Source: Asticcacaulis endophyticus (lineage in GTDB: Bacteria; Pseudomonadota; Alphaproteobacteria; Caulobacterales; Caulobacteraceae). From it: a stretch of DNA of 64,000 nucleotides. The stretch covers positions 1-64,000 of the forward strand of contig NZ_BMZB01000009.1 in NCBI RefSeq assembly GCF_014652575.1, in the 5' to 3' direction. Made by a program: the position numbers and the translations under genes. The first letter of the stretch is position 1, and every line of letters begins with the position of its first letter. The notes under the pieces were generated by a model that had not been told where the DNA came from, searched no databases, and saw only the letters and a list, made by a program, of their open reading frames with translations. Positions 25,851 through 34,744 of the stretch are shown in pieces.

Positions 25851-26618
25851 ATGCAGCGCAGGGCGATTTTAGCAGGCATGGCGGCGGCGATTATGGTGCC
25901 AAAAGCTGTGTGGGCAGACACGCAGTTTAAGGTGCTGGTGATCGGTATGCCCAGCAAATACCACTACGAATATGTCCCGGTCGCGCGCGAAAGCCTGGAG
26001 CGCATGGCGAAACTCCATGCCTTTGAGATGGTCTGGAGCCACAATGCTTACGGGTTAGATCAGGACCTTAAGCCCTATGCGGCCATCATGCTGCTCAACA
26101 CCCCGACCGAGGATTTATCCGCCGATCATCGTGCGAAGTTCGAGGCCTATTTGCGCGCCGGTGGCCATGTGATGATCGTCCACCGCGCCGCCATTGCCCT
26201 GCCGGCCGGGAGCTGGCCGTGGTATGAAAAACTGGTCGGGCGCACCGTTGGCGTTCATCCCATGCTGCAAACCGGCGTGGTGACGGTGGTCGACAAAAGC
26301 TTTCCCGCGACCTTTGGATTGCCGCAGCGCTGGATCTGGAGCGATGAGTTCTACACCACCACCAACCCGCATAATGTGAAGATTACGCCGGTGCTGAACG
26401 TCGATGAGACCAGTTATGATCCGACCAAAATCTGGCCCGGTCAGGTCGTCAAAGGCATGGGTAAGGACCACCCGATCGCCTGGTATCACAGCTATGAAGG
26501 TGCGCGCGTGTTTGTGACGACGCTGGGTCATAATGTCGAAATGTACCGCGACCCGCAGTATCTCAGCCACCTGCTGGGCGGCCTCTACTGGACCGCTACG
26601 GGACTTGGGCGGGGGTAG
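25851..26618 (+). CDS. ThuA-like domain protein, exported
   Basis: A 255-residue protein with a signal peptide (cleavage near VWADT, about 23) and a ThuA/glutamine-amidotransferase-like flavodoxin fold. FKVLVIGMPSKYHYEYVPVA opens the fold, followed by DLKPYAAIMLLNTPTEDLS, FEAYLRAGGHVMIVHRAA, WIWSDEFYTT and PIAWYHSYEGARVFVTTLGH, all typical of ThuA domains. These are tied to sugar degradation in other bacteria (trehalose utilisation) but the reaction is unknown. Local context gives no substrate. Confidence 0.88.
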   Translation: MQRRAILAGMAAAIMVPKAVWADTQFKVLVIGMPSKYHYEYVPVARESLERMAKLHAFEMVWSHNAYGLDQDLKPYAAIMLLNTPTEDLSADHRAKFEAYLRAGGHVMIVHRAAIALPAGSWPWYEKLVGRTVGVHPMLQTGVVTVVDKSFPATFGLPQRWIWSDEFYTTTNPHNVKITPVLNVDETSYDPTKIWPGQVVKGMGKDHPIAWYHSYEGARVFVTTLGHNVEMYRDPQYLSHLLGGLYWTATGLGRG

Positions 26619-26646
26619 TTAAGGGTTCTTATCTTTACTTGCTTAT

Positions 26647-27128
26647 CTAAGTAATTTTAAAACCAAGCGCCTTAAATATTGGAAAATCTCGCGCCCAAGT
26701 GACACCGACAGAGTTGCAAACATCCGGCACTTTCCTATTTCCTTTTTGTGCCGAAGGTTTAGGCGTCTCTTTAGTAATTACAGTGTAACCTTTGGAAAGA
26801 GCATATGCGATTAAAAACGGGTCTTTACCCATTTTCTCATAATCAGCATCTGTGAGATATGTACCATAGCCTTGGTCGAAAACCTGTTGCAACGCGTTTA
26901 AGTCTACGCTCTCAACCAATTCGAGAGCCTCGCGGACATGTTTTTGTTTTGCCCAAGCGCCCAATTCATTAGTGCTGGTGGTGACTTCACCATATATTTC
27001 GTGTGGTATTTTTTATGACCTTCACGCCCTGTCGCTATAAGCCAATCCCAAAACTGTGGTACGGTATCAAGAGGATAGTAATTATCATGCGCAGTCATAA
27101 GCACGTTTGCATCTAGCAAATATATCAA
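26647..27128 (-). pseudogene. DUF4411 PIN-like toxin gene, frameshifted
   Basis: The N-terminal piece (27128 downward, TTG start, MIYLLDANVLMTAHDNYYPL ... WDWLIATGREGHKK) and the C-terminal piece (to 26647, ending IFKALGFKIT) together form a normal DUF4411 protein of about 160 residues, a PIN-domain-like ribonuclease toxin family. The join is at a six-T run (27009-27014; A on the coding strand): adding one A gives GHKKIPHEIYGEVTTS and then NELGAWAKQK, continuing the fold. Asp6 (LLDAN) and the D-x-x-L-I-A-Y-A region would be metal ligands. The TTGA overlap with the upstream ImmA/XRE gene shows translational coupling. It could be a true inactivating deletion, a sequencing error in the homopolymer, or slippage. 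Confidence 0.85.
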
Positions 27129-28384
27129 GCGCGTCTCCTATCGAAGAGACTGCTTTCGTAGTGGCGAATAAGAGGTTCAACACTGCCCACATTGACGCCG
27201 AGAACTTTTGCAGCGCGGGAAGGGCTAATCAGATTATCATATAGATTTCTCTGGATTAGTGAGATTAAAGCATTGCCCAGTTTACTTTGTTTGATTGTGT
27301 AAAAACTAGGCCCACCCTCAGTATTACGATTGCGCTCACGCTGCTCCGCCCTGTTACTTGCCCAACGATCACGATAAAGCTTAAAAAGCTCCTTGGCTGT
27401 AGCGTCTTCTATCCATGATTTACGCCAATATCTGTAAGCAACCATAGGCTCGCTCACAGCCCAAAGTTCAGCTATGCCGGAGATTATATTTTTTAGAGCG
27501 GCAACGTCGTTACGCGCATTAACCGGGGGGGCGGATAGTGCATGTTCAGGCAGAAGAAAACGACTGGCCACATCATCACAAAAACGCTCTATAATTTCAG
27601 TGCGTCCTGATAGGCTATTTAGTGAGGTCTCAGCGCTAATACCCGTTTGCCCCATGCAGAGGTGAGCGAGTTCGTGAAGCAGACTAAAAGGTCGAGCCGC
27701 TTTTGCATCTTGGTCATTTATAACGATAAATGGGGCTGTATCGTTAGAAATTACGAACCCACGGAATACACTAACGCTTATTGCACTGTGATGTGATCCT
27801 AGGTCTCCAGCAAGAACCACAAATATCCCTTTCACCTCACAAGAGGCTCGTAGGGATTTAAATAGTTGGTCGGGGCCACCTTTTCGTAGAGAACGGTCAA
27901 GATGATCAAAGCCAAGATATTCTGATATCTTAGAGACAAAATAATCAACACCTTGCTCTATTTTACAGGAACCAACAAGGCTAATTTTTTGTTGCTCTTC
28001 TTCATAATCAAGGACGTCTTTTACCAGTTCTTGGCGCGCGCGTATGTCGCGCAGTAGTGCGTTCAGATTTGCATTTTCCCGATATGAAAGCGTGCTTATA
28101 GGGCCTCGAAAATCTTCACCTTTAAGCGAAATTTGTGGAGGTTGTTTCAGATAAAATGTAACAAGAGGCCGGCGATATACTTCAGCGAATTTTTCAAGTT
28201 GAACACGAGTTGGGGCTGCAAAGCCACTCTCAATTTGAATGAGCTTGTCTTCGGCGGAGTTTTTGACCGAGCTCTGAAATCCAATGCGCTTAGCAGCCTC
28301 AGCCAGTTCAAGGCCCGCTTGCTCTCTCGCCCATACAAAGATTTCAGGATTTAGGCCGTCAATTCGAGTCATATTATTTGCCAC
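27125..28384 (-). CDS. XRE-family regulator with ImmA/IrrE metallopeptidase domain
   Basis: A 419-residue two-domain protein. The N-terminal helix-turn-helix (about 13-75; WAREQAGLELAEAAKRIGFQ) is of the Cro/CI type. The ImmA/IrrE domain, from about 170, carries the zinc motif HELAH at 237-241. Such proteins act as antitoxins or as proteases that cut repressors. Downstream and overlapping by four bases is a DUF4411 toxin gene, the classical pairing, so this is the probable antitoxin and transcriptional regulator of a toxin-antitoxin module. The reading frame is intact. Base composition (A/T-rich, as in the toxin) differs from neighbouring core genes and suggests horizontal transfer. Confidence 0.9.
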   Translation of the reverse strand: MANNMTRIDGLNPEIFVWAREQAGLELAEAAKRIGFQSSVKNSAEDKLIQIESGFAAPTRVQLEKFAEVYRRPLVTFYLKQPPQISLKGEDFRGPISTLSYRENANLNALLRDIRARQELVKDVLDYEEEQQKISLVGSCKIEQGVDYFVSKISEYLGFDHLDRSLRKGGPDQLFKSLRASCEVKGIFVVLAGDLGSHHSAISVSVFRGFVISNDTAPFIVINDQDAKAARPFSLLHELAHLCMGQTGISAETSLNSLSGRTEIIERFCDDVASRFLLPEHALSAPPVNARNDVAALKNIISGIAELWAVSEPMVAYRYWRKSWIEDATAKELFKLYRDRWASNRAEQRERNRNTEGGPSFYTIKQSKLGNALISLIQRNLYDNLISPSRAAKVLGVNVGSVEPLIRHYESSLFDRRRA

Positions 28385-28547
28385 CTGTAAAGGTGAAGTT
28401 AGTGGTAAAAGGAGATGGTTACCATCCTATTAGCGCATAAAAATGGCATGAGCACATTCTACATAAATTTAATTCCTCTTACAGCGCCCATAGCCACGCC
28501 CGTCAAAACCCCGTAACCTCACGTGCAAACACACAGGAGAGGCCGGA

Positions 28548-29438
28548 ATGACCGATGAAGCCACACCGCCGTTCAAGCGCGAAGTGCTCCAGCTTTTTGA
28601 CCAGTATGTGCATGGCGTTATCAGCCGTCGGGGTTTTTTAGAAAGTGCGGCGAAATATACCGCAGGGGCTGCCGGTGCGGTGGCGACCTTGACCGCCCTG
28701 GCGCCCAACTTTGCCCGCGCCCAAACCGCCGCCGATGATAGCCGCCTGATCACCACCCGCGTCGATATCGCTTCGCCCGATGGCAATGGCACTATCAAGG
28801 CCTATCTGGTCAAACCCGCTGCGGTAAAAACCAAGCTGCCCGTCGTGGTGGTCGTCCATGAAAACCGCGGGCTTAATCCGCATATCGAAGACATTGCGCG
28901 CCGGGTCGCCCTTGATGGCTATATCGCTCTGGCGCCCGACGCCCTGACGACGCTGGGCGGCTATCCCGGCAATGAAGATGACGCCCGCGCCCTGTTCCAG
29001 AAACTGGATCAGCCCAAAACCCGCAACGACTTTGTGGCCGCCGCTGACTATGCCCGCAACCTTTCGGGCAGTACCGGCCATGTCGGCGTGGTCGGGTTCT
29101 GCTACGGCGGGGCAATTGCCAATCTTTTGGCCACACGCATCCCCACGCTCAAGGCCGCCGTGCCGTTTTACGGATCACCCGCGCCGCTTAGCGATGTGCC
29201 CAATATCAAGGCCGAACTGCTGGTGCACATGGGCGGCAACGACACACGCGTCAATGCCTCATGGCCGGACTACGAAGCCGCGCTCAAAGCCGCCGGGGTG
29301 CGCTACGCGGCCTATACCTATGAAAACGCCGAACATGGCTTCAACAACGACACCACCCCGCGCTTTAAGCCCGATGCCGCTAAGCTGGCATGGGAGCGGA
29401 CCATGGCTTTGTTTGCGCGGACGCTGAAGACTGCCTAG
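28548..29438 (+). CDS. Dienelactone hydrolase family protein, Tat-exported
   Basis: A 296-residue alpha/beta hydrolase of the dienelactone hydrolase family (YghX-like). A twin-arginine signal SRRGF is at residues 26-30 with a hydrophobic stretch after it (cleavage near ARAQ, about 59). Catalytic residues are Cys185 in GFCYGG, Asp232 (GGNDTRV) and His263 (AEHGFNND). Preceding HENRGLNPHIEDIARRVALD is conserved. Substrate is unknown; the family hydrolyses small lactones or esters. The upstream 160 bp are the divergent promoter shared with the XRE/ImmA gene. Confidence 0.93.
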   Translation: MTDEATPPFKREVLQLFDQYVHGVISRRGFLESAAKYTAGAAGAVATLTALAPNFARAQTAADDSRLITTRVDIASPDGNGTIKAYLVKPAAVKTKLPVVVVVHENRGLNPHIEDIARRVALDGYIALAPDALTTLGGYPGNEDDARALFQKLDQPKTRNDFVAAADYARNLSGSTGHVGVVGFCYGGAIANLLATRIPTLKAAVPFYGSPAPLSDVPNIKAELLVHMGGNDTRVNASWPDYEAALKAAGVRYAAYTYENAEHGFNNDTTPRFKPDAAKLAWERTMALFARTLKTA

Positions 29439-30823
29439 CGTCTCCGGTCGTCATCGCGCATCTGACGGATAGCGTCGAGGCGTAGATGTTCCGGTAGCGG
29501 GCTGGTAGGGTTCGGATCATCGTCAGGTGTAACCACACTCAGGTTGCTCATCATGATGTCGGTGCCTTCGGGTGTCCGCACCAGGCCCTCCAGATGGCGC
29601 GTTTTCAAGGTCGCGTAGATAAAGGTGAGGGCGAGCAGGGCCGTCACCATCAACGGCAGCAGCATGCGGGGCAGGCCATCTGTGGCGGTCAGTGTAGATA
29701 AGGTCGTCGCACTGAGGATCAGCGCAACACCGCCCGCCTGAATACCGTGGCCGATGGCATCGCGTCTCAGCCAGAAACGGATGAAGTGCGCCTTATAGAT
29801 CGCCTTTGCGGTCAGTCCCGCATAGCCAATCGGGATAAACTCGCTGACGGTATCGAGGTAGATATCCTCGACCCGGCGGCGGTGGTTGATGTATTCAGCC
29901 ATTTCAGCCCAGCGCTTACGCCGCAGCGGCCAGTGGGCGGGCGTCTGTTCTGCCCAGCTATCGTCGCGGGCGTGCTCGCACTCGTCGATGCAGGCCTTAT
30001 AAAGCTTTTCCATATCAGCTTTGCGGGCCTTAAGAAACGCGTCCATCTTAAGGTGCAGTTCGCGGATGATGCCAGTGGCCGTATTTTTAAGTTCGGTTTG
30101 CTGCCGCAGGGCCTCCTTATAGGTGGTGTGAATCATCAGGCCGGTAAAGGTGCCGATAAAGATCAGAACCCCCGCCATGGCCACCAGCGGCAGCCATAGA
30201 TGGGCGGGCTTCCACAGGTGGCTGCACAGATTGACCAGACCGACGGCGATGACGCTGAGAACCGCGCTGATCAGCCAGAGGCCATGGATTCTGGCCTTGG
30301 CCTGCCGCAGCCCCGCCGTCTTACGCCTCAGATAGACCTGGTAGTTTTTGGCCGTTGCCAGCCCCCAGCCTAAGATGCGGTTATGGGCGATCCGGTCGCC
30401 GAACGGGTCCATTGGCGCGGCGTTCGGCGGATGATCGTCATTGCGGGCAGGCTCAGGGCCGCGGTCGTACCCCAGATTGCACCCCAGCGCCTTCAGTCGC
30501 TGCATCCTCAGTTTATAGGGCGACATCAGGGTAATGATCTCGTCAAGGCTGCGGCCATCCATTTTGAGGCCCGCAAATCTGACTTCCGGCTGGCGGGAGG
30601 GCGTAAGGTGCGACGCCTCAAACGCCGCCCAGTCCTCGCCTTCGATCCAGTGGCGCAGGGCGGCGATATCGGCTGTTGTGAAGATAAGGTCTTTGAGATG
30701 ATAAAAGCCGTTCACCGCGACGATGTGCGGATTATCGTCACGCGCAAAGCGGTGCGCCGTGGTGACGAGGCCGCTGCCTACGGCCGTGATATATCTGGTG
30801 CGGATCTGGGGATGTCCAGCCAT
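29435..30823 (-). CDS. Four-helix membrane protein, unknown function
   Basis: A 462-residue protein, start ATG at 30823 with GGAGG 7 bases before it. A soluble N-terminal region (1 to about 170) is followed by two helices (about 180-205 and 210-237), a helical, charged central loop (about 240-350 with EDIYLDTVSEFIPIGYAGLT), and two helices (about 368-388 and 392-412), then a short acidic tail. No family recognised. The pattern of two membrane pairs around a charged helical domain recalls membrane effectors of some defence systems, but no partner nuclease or nucleotidyltransferase is present, so that is only a thought. It overlaps the dienelactone hydrolase 3' end by 4 bp (convergent). Confidence 0.75.
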   Translation of the reverse strand: MAGHPQIRTRYITAVGSGLVTTAHRFARDDNPHIVAVNGFYHLKDLIFTTADIAALRHWIEGEDWAAFEASHLTPSRQPEVRFAGLKMDGRSLDEIITLMSPYKLRMQRLKALGCNLGYDRGPEPARNDDHPPNAAPMDPFGDRIAHNRILGWGLATAKNYQVYLRRKTAGLRQAKARIHGLWLISAVLSVIAVGLVNLCSHLWKPAHLWLPLVAMAGVLIFIGTFTGLMIHTTYKEALRQQTELKNTATGIIRELHLKMDAFLKARKADMEKLYKACIDECEHARDDSWAEQTPAHWPLRRKRWAEMAEYINHRRRVEDIYLDTVSEFIPIGYAGLTAKAIYKAHFIRFWLRRDAIGHGIQAGGVALILSATTLSTLTATDGLPRMLLPLMVTALLALTFIYATLKTRHLEGLVRTPEGTDIMMSNLSVVTPDDDPNPTSPLPEHLRLDAIRQMRDDDRRR

Positions 30824-31338
30824 TTGCTTTCCTCCGACTCCGGTCTGATGACCGAACGCCGAAGGGATAAGCTTCAACGTCCGGCGGTTAAGCCTGCGGG
30901 CCTTGCGGGTCGCCGCCCGCCGGGAAGATTCCGGTGGGCGGGCCGTAAAGTTCCGGCGCGGTACGACCAAAGGTCGTCACTGGCCGTCAGGTTATTTTCA
31001 GACACGTCGATAACCGACGCGCACAGGGTCAGGGACGCCGCAAACTGCGTTCCATAAGTTTCTGAAATGTCATCGATGCTGAGCATCCAACAGTCCTTGC
31101 GGCGATTTATCCAGTAAGCAAAGGGAATTGTGGCGGGCGGTTTCCTTAATGCCGTCAGTCTCGAACCCCCGGTGAGACCTTGGCTGAGGAGACCTGCGGG
31201 TGCCCCAATCCCTTTAAACCTAGTTAACATATACCTAAACTTATCCACAGTCACAATGGGGATGTGATCACAAACTATGGAATGGATATGCACAAAAAAG
31301 TGTGTGCGATTATTTCTAAACTCTGAGAATAGTCACGG
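30824..31338. other. 515-bp region upstream of the membrane protein gene
   Basis: Between the minus-strand membrane protein and GH43 genes. The only candidate is a 70-codon frame (see next entry). An A/T-rich stretch at 31200-31340 contains TTATCCACA at 31242-31250, a lone perfect DnaA-box match. The inverted G/C stretch around 30895-30950 (GGGTCGCCGCCCGCC, GGTGGGCGGGCC) can fold. Nothing else seen. Confidence 0.4.
30874..31086 (-). CDS. Possible small protein, weakly supported
   Basis: A 70-codon frame, ATG at 31086 preceded by AAGGAC 7 bases upstream. The first 45 residues (MLSIDDISETYGTQFAASLT, then LCASVIDVSE) look protein-like; the last 25 are Arg/Pro/Gly-rich and resemble non-coding translation. 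It could be a leader peptide or a truncated gene. No family recognised. Confidence 0.25.
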   Translation of the reverse strand: MLSIDDISETYGTQFAASLTLCASVIDVSENNLTASDDLWSYRAGTLRPAHRNLPGGRRPARPAGLTAGR

Positions 31339-32328
31339 CTATTGTTTGCGCGGGACGGACAGTCCGGCATCGGTTTGCTCGACCGGTTGCAGGGTGCCAT
31401 CGGGGTTGTAGTACAGATGCTCGGCCCGCACGGCGCGTCTGCCGATGGCGCCGGTCTGGTCACCGATAGTCAGGGACGCATCATGGTAAAAGAAATAGTC
31501 CTTACCTTTGAAGGTGATGATGCCCGGATGGATGGTAAAGCTGTTCTTAGCCGACCCGGTCAGCACACCCTGAAACGTCCATGGGCCGGTGATCGACGGG
31601 GCGGTGGCGTAGGATATGGTCTCGTCCTTATCCTTTGACTTATCGCGTGAGGCATAGGTCAGGTAATAGATATCGCCGCGCTTAGTGATCCACGGGCCTT
31701 CCTCGAAATGGGGCAGGTCGAACTGCTTAATCGGCCCGTCCAGCTCGATCATATTGGGTTTCAGCTTGGCGTAATAGCAGTTGAAATTGCCCCAGATTAG
31801 CCAGGCCGTGCCGTCGTCATCTATGAACACGGTCGGGTCGATATCGTCCCAGGTGTGCGGGCCCTGCGGGGTCATTTGATTGTTGATCAGGGCTGTGCCG
31901 CGGGCATCGACAAACGGGCCGGTCGGGCTGTCGGAGACCGCCACGCCGATCGCTTTGCCGGGATGGGTTTTGTCGTGTTCGACCGCCGCATAGAAATAGA
32001 ACTTGCCGTCTTTCTCAATGGTTTGCGCCGCCCAGGCGTCTTTGGCCGCCCACTTGAAATCGGTGGCTTTCATGATCGGGCCGTGAGCGGTCCAGGTCAG
32101 AAGGTCTTTGGAGGAAAAGACGCGCCAGTCCTTCATGGTGAACATTTCTTCGCCGCGCGCTTCGTCATGGCCGGTGTAGAGATAGACCGTATCCCCCACC
32201 ACCAACGGGGCCGGATCAGCGGTGAACATATCGGTAAACAGCGGGTTGGACCCCGGCGTACGGGGCTCGGCTGTGGCGGTCATGGCCAGCATAAGGCCCG
32301 CCATGATGAGTGACGTGGTTTTGAGCAT
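31339..32328 (-). CDS. GH43 family glycosidase (arabinanase/xylosidase type)
   Basis: A 329-residue exported glycoside hydrolase. Signal peptide cleaved near TATAE (about 20). The five-bladed beta-propeller of family 43 is shown by TADPAPLVVGDTVYLYTGHD, the central DDIDPTVFIDDDGTAWL, and HFEEGPWITKRGDIYYLTYA. Asp38 (base), Asp164 (pKa modulator) and Glu210 (acid) fit the family. Arabinofuranosidase or beta-xylosidase activity is likely; the exact substrate is not readable. It is divergent from an esterase gene, suggesting joint action on decorated hemicellulose. Confidence 0.9.
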   Translation of the reverse strand: MLKTTSLIMAGLMLAMTATAEPRTPGSNPLFTDMFTADPAPLVVGDTVYLYTGHDEARGEEMFTMKDWRVFSSKDLLTWTAHGPIMKATDFKWAAKDAWAAQTIEKDGKFYFYAAVEHDKTHPGKAIGVAVSDSPTGPFVDARGTALINNQMTPQGPHTWDDIDPTVFIDDDGTAWLIWGNFNCYYAKLKPNMIELDGPIKQFDLPHFEEGPWITKRGDIYYLTYASRDKSKDKDETISYATAPSITGPWTFQGVLTGSAKNSFTIHPGIITFKGKDYFFYHDASLTIGDQTGAIGRRAVRAEHLYYNPDGTLQPVEQTDAGLSVPRKQ

Positions 32329-32363
32329 TCTTAGTATCCCTGGATTTGTTTTTTATTAGATTG

Positions 32364-32413
32364 TTTTGTCGCGATATCGTTGTCGAAAACCGCTTACACT
32401 TTTCGACTATCGC
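32364..32413 (+). repeat. Bulged-hairpin repeat element, copy 1
   Basis: TTTTGTC, then GCGATA (outer stem), a 5-nt bulge TCGTT, GTCGAAAA (inner stem), loop CCGCTTACAC, TTTTCGAC, TATCGC. Same design as the copy at 52515-52565 with different stem bases. It lies in the divergent promoter between GH43 and the esterase, about 80 bp before the esterase start. Confidence 0.75.
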
Positions 32414-32495
32414 TTAGTATGGCGGGCTTTGACAGATGTGCAATAGTCTGAGTAAATAGCGGTCAAATAACACTTATAAAAACGGGAAGACGCTG

Positions 32496-33515
32496 ATGAA
32501 GATTTTCGCTCACCTGATGGTGGCGGCCGCTATTGCCTGTGCGCCGGCAGTCTATGCTCAGGCCGTGACCGTAGAAAAGATTACGGTCCACGGCACATCG
32601 CTTGAGGGCAATCTGGAGGGTAATTCGGCGGATCGCAGCGTGATTGTCTATCTTCCGGCCGACTATGCCGCCAACCCGCAAAAACGCTATCCGGTCATCT
32701 ATGCCCTGCACGGCTATTCGATCAATAACGAGATCTGGACGCGCGAGATCAAATCACCCGCCACAATCGAGGCAGCCTTTGCGGCGGGTGTGAAGGACAT
32801 GATCATCGTCCTGCCCAATTCGCAGACCGTGCATAATGGCTCGATGTATTCCAACTCGGTCACGACCGGCGACTGGGAAAGCTTTATTGCCCGCGATGTG
32901 GTCGCCTATATCGACAAAAACTACCGCACCATCGCCAAACGTGAGAGCCGGGGTCTGGCCGGTCATTCGATGGGCGGTTACGGCACCATGCGTATCGGCA
33001 TGAAGCACCCGGAGGTGTTCGGCGCGCTTTATGCCATGAGCCCGTGCTGCATGTCGGCGCGCGGGGCTCCACCGCCAGAGACCGCCGCCAAGCTTGAAGC
33101 GCTGAAAAGCCCGGAGGAGTCTAAGACGCTGGGCTTCATGGAGCGGGCGACTTTGGCCACCGCGTCGGCCTGGTCACCTAACCCAAAGACACCACCGTTC
33201 TATGCCGATCTGCCGACCAAAGACGGTGTGGTGCAGCCCGATGTGCTGGCGCGCTGGGCGGCCAATGCGCCCAACGCGATGGTGCATCAATATGTGCCGA
33301 GCTTGCGAAAATATAAGGCGATTGCCCTGGATGTCGGGGATCGCGACGGGCTGAAAACCGATACCGAAGCCCTGCACAAAATCCTCAGCGATTACGGTAT
33401 TGAAAACAGCTATCAGCTTTATGACGGCGACCACGTCAGCGGCGTCGCTGACCGCTTCCAGAACCATGTCCTGCCGTTTTTTGACAAGAATCTGACTTTC
33501 GATTCAGACAAATAA
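32496..33515 (+). CDS. Exported esterase, alpha/beta hydrolase (esterase D family)
   Basis: A 339-residue enzyme with a signal peptide (cleavage near AQAVT, about 22). The hydrolase fold has YPVIYALHGYS, IIVLPNSQT, and the nucleophile Ser158 in GHSMGGYGTM; the catalytic His is in GDHVSGVADRF near residue 320. The pattern matches the putative esterase family that includes feruloyl and acetylxylan esterases (and antigen 85-like folds). It is paired head-to-head with GH43, which suggests removal of ester groups from plant polysaccharide. Substrate is inference. Confidence 0.88.
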   Translation: MKIFAHLMVAAAIACAPAVYAQAVTVEKITVHGTSLEGNLEGNSADRSVIVYLPADYAANPQKRYPVIYALHGYSINNEIWTREIKSPATIEAAFAAGVKDMIIVLPNSQTVHNGSMYSNSVTTGDWESFIARDVVAYIDKNYRTIAKRESRGLAGHSMGGYGTMRIGMKHPEVFGALYAMSPCCMSARGAPPPETAAKLEALKSPEESKTLGFMERATLATASAWSPNPKTPPFYADLPTKDGVVQPDVLARWAANAPNAMVHQYVPSLRKYKAIALDVGDRDGLKTDTEALHKILSDYGIENSYQLYDGDHVSGVADRFQNHVLPFFDKNLTFDSDK

Positions 33516-33516
33516 A

Positions 33517-33605
33517 GCGAAAATTTTCGCAGGGCCGCCCCAAGAAAATTTTCACCGAACCTGACCCGCAGAAAACGTATTTGGCACATCGTGCCAAAAC
33601 TTTTC
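33517..33605. terminator. Inverted repeats between esterase and DUF2336 genes
   Basis: GCGAAAATTTTCGC at 33517-33530 directly after the esterase stop, and TTGGCAC-ATC-GTGCCAA followed by AACTTTT at 33581-33604. The second is a plausible terminator for the esterase transcript in this convergent gap. Confidence 0.6.
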
Positions 33606-33611
33606 TGCGAG

Positions 33612-34697
33612 CTACGCCGCATGCCCCTCCGCCCGGCGCAGGCGCCAGAAGCGGATGGTGCGCAAGGCCGTTTCGCGCGGCAGGTCGGCATAAAGCCGGC
33701 CATATTCCTGCGCCTTGGCCATGGCGTTTTCCTGATGGTTAAGCATGATCATGGCATAGGTCAGGAACAGCGATTTTTCCAGATCGGCAGCCTTACACGC
33801 AATTGCCAGGGCGTCTATTTCGCGCTTTTCCACCAGATGCTTGGCGGTCAGAAAATCAAGATCGGCCAGTTGCGACAGGGCGACCAGGAACCAGGTCGGA
33901 TTCGGGTCACGCATATAGCGCGCCAGCAGCGGCGGGGTCAGTTTTTCGTTCTTGCGCAGGGCCTCGACCTCAGCCGAAATGGCTTCAAAATCCGCAGGGT
34001 AAGAGCCGTGAGCGATGGCGACGCTGTTTCGGCCCTTGCTCATGGCCTCATCCAGCAAGGCCGGATCGAGCTTGGCATTTTCTTCGAGGATGCGCTCACG
34101 CAGGCGGGCTTCGACCACGAAATACATCTCATTCATCAGGTCGGCGGGCAGGTCGGTCCGCCCAATGACGGCGGCGTGCAGTTCCGGATTGGCCTGAGCG
34201 CGGGCGACCACCGCTTCGGTCGATTCCCGCGACAGGCGCGCGCCGTCGTTTTTCAAAAGCACGTTCAGGGTAGTGTCATCACCACGTCGCACAATAACGC
34301 CGGAGACGTTTTCGGTGACGGTTTCCCGGCGCGACACGGCGCGTAAGTGCTCCTGTCCCTGGGTGTTGACGACGTGCAAAAGGTCGCTTTCCGACAGAGC
34401 GTTTGAGCGCATCAGGATCGGTTCGGCCACATCGATATGATCGACCATCAGTTGGCGCAACAGCCCTTGCGGGGCAGCAGCGGCCCCTGACATTTTATGG
34501 GCGATTTCGGCGCGGACCACGGCCTCCATCTCATCGGTGAGCTGGCTCATGACCATATCGTAAAGCTGCATTTCCGTGTCGGAAATGGCGTCAGGATGGG
34601 CCAGAAACAGGTTGGTGACTTCGCGCAGGAGCTCACGGCGTTTGCCGCTCGACGGCTCCTTGGCGAGGTCGATCAGAGATAATAAGGCAGATGACAT
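33612..34697 (-). CDS. DUF2336 domain protein
   Basis: A 361-residue protein of the DUF2336 family, common in alphaproteobacteria. The N-terminal block SLIDLAKEPSSGKRRELLRE, VTNLFLAH, then many HEAT/FANC-like helix pairs (VDHIDVAEPILMRSNALSES, DLLHVV; RRETVTENVSGVIVRRGDD) are typical. No signal or membrane segment, so cytosolic. Function is unknown; distant similarity to HEAT repeats suggests protein binding. Single gene with its start 48 bp from the next gene on the same strand. Confidence 0.9.
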   Translation of the reverse strand: MSSALLSLIDLAKEPSSGKRRELLREVTNLFLAHPDAISDTEMQLYDMVMSQLTDEMEAVVRAEIAHKMSGAAAAPQGLLRQLMVDHIDVAEPILMRSNALSESDLLHVVNTQGQEHLRAVSRRETVTENVSGVIVRRGDDTTLNVLLKNDGARLSRESTEAVVARAQANPELHAAVIGRTDLPADLMNEMYFVVEARLRERILEENAKLDPALLDEAMSKGRNSVAIAHGSYPADFEAISAEVEALRKNEKLTPPLLARYMRDPNPTWFLVALSQLADLDFLTAKHLVEKREIDALAIACKAADLEKSLFLTYAMIMLNHQENAMAKAQEYGRLYADLPRETALRTIRFWRLRRAEGHAA

Positions 34698-34744
34698 GTG
34701 CAGACCATGTGATTGAAATATTCTATTTCGGAACGCGGTAGTTT

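Noticed and set aside
30383-31057. 224-codon plus-strand frame opposite the orphan membrane protein gene
   Set aside because: Arg-rich, without family features, and opposite a gene with four clear membrane helices and GGAGG before its ATG.
31140-31200. tRNA-like GGTTCGAGACT on the minus strand
   Set aside because: Only a T-loop-like match; no acceptor or anticodon stems can be completed around it.
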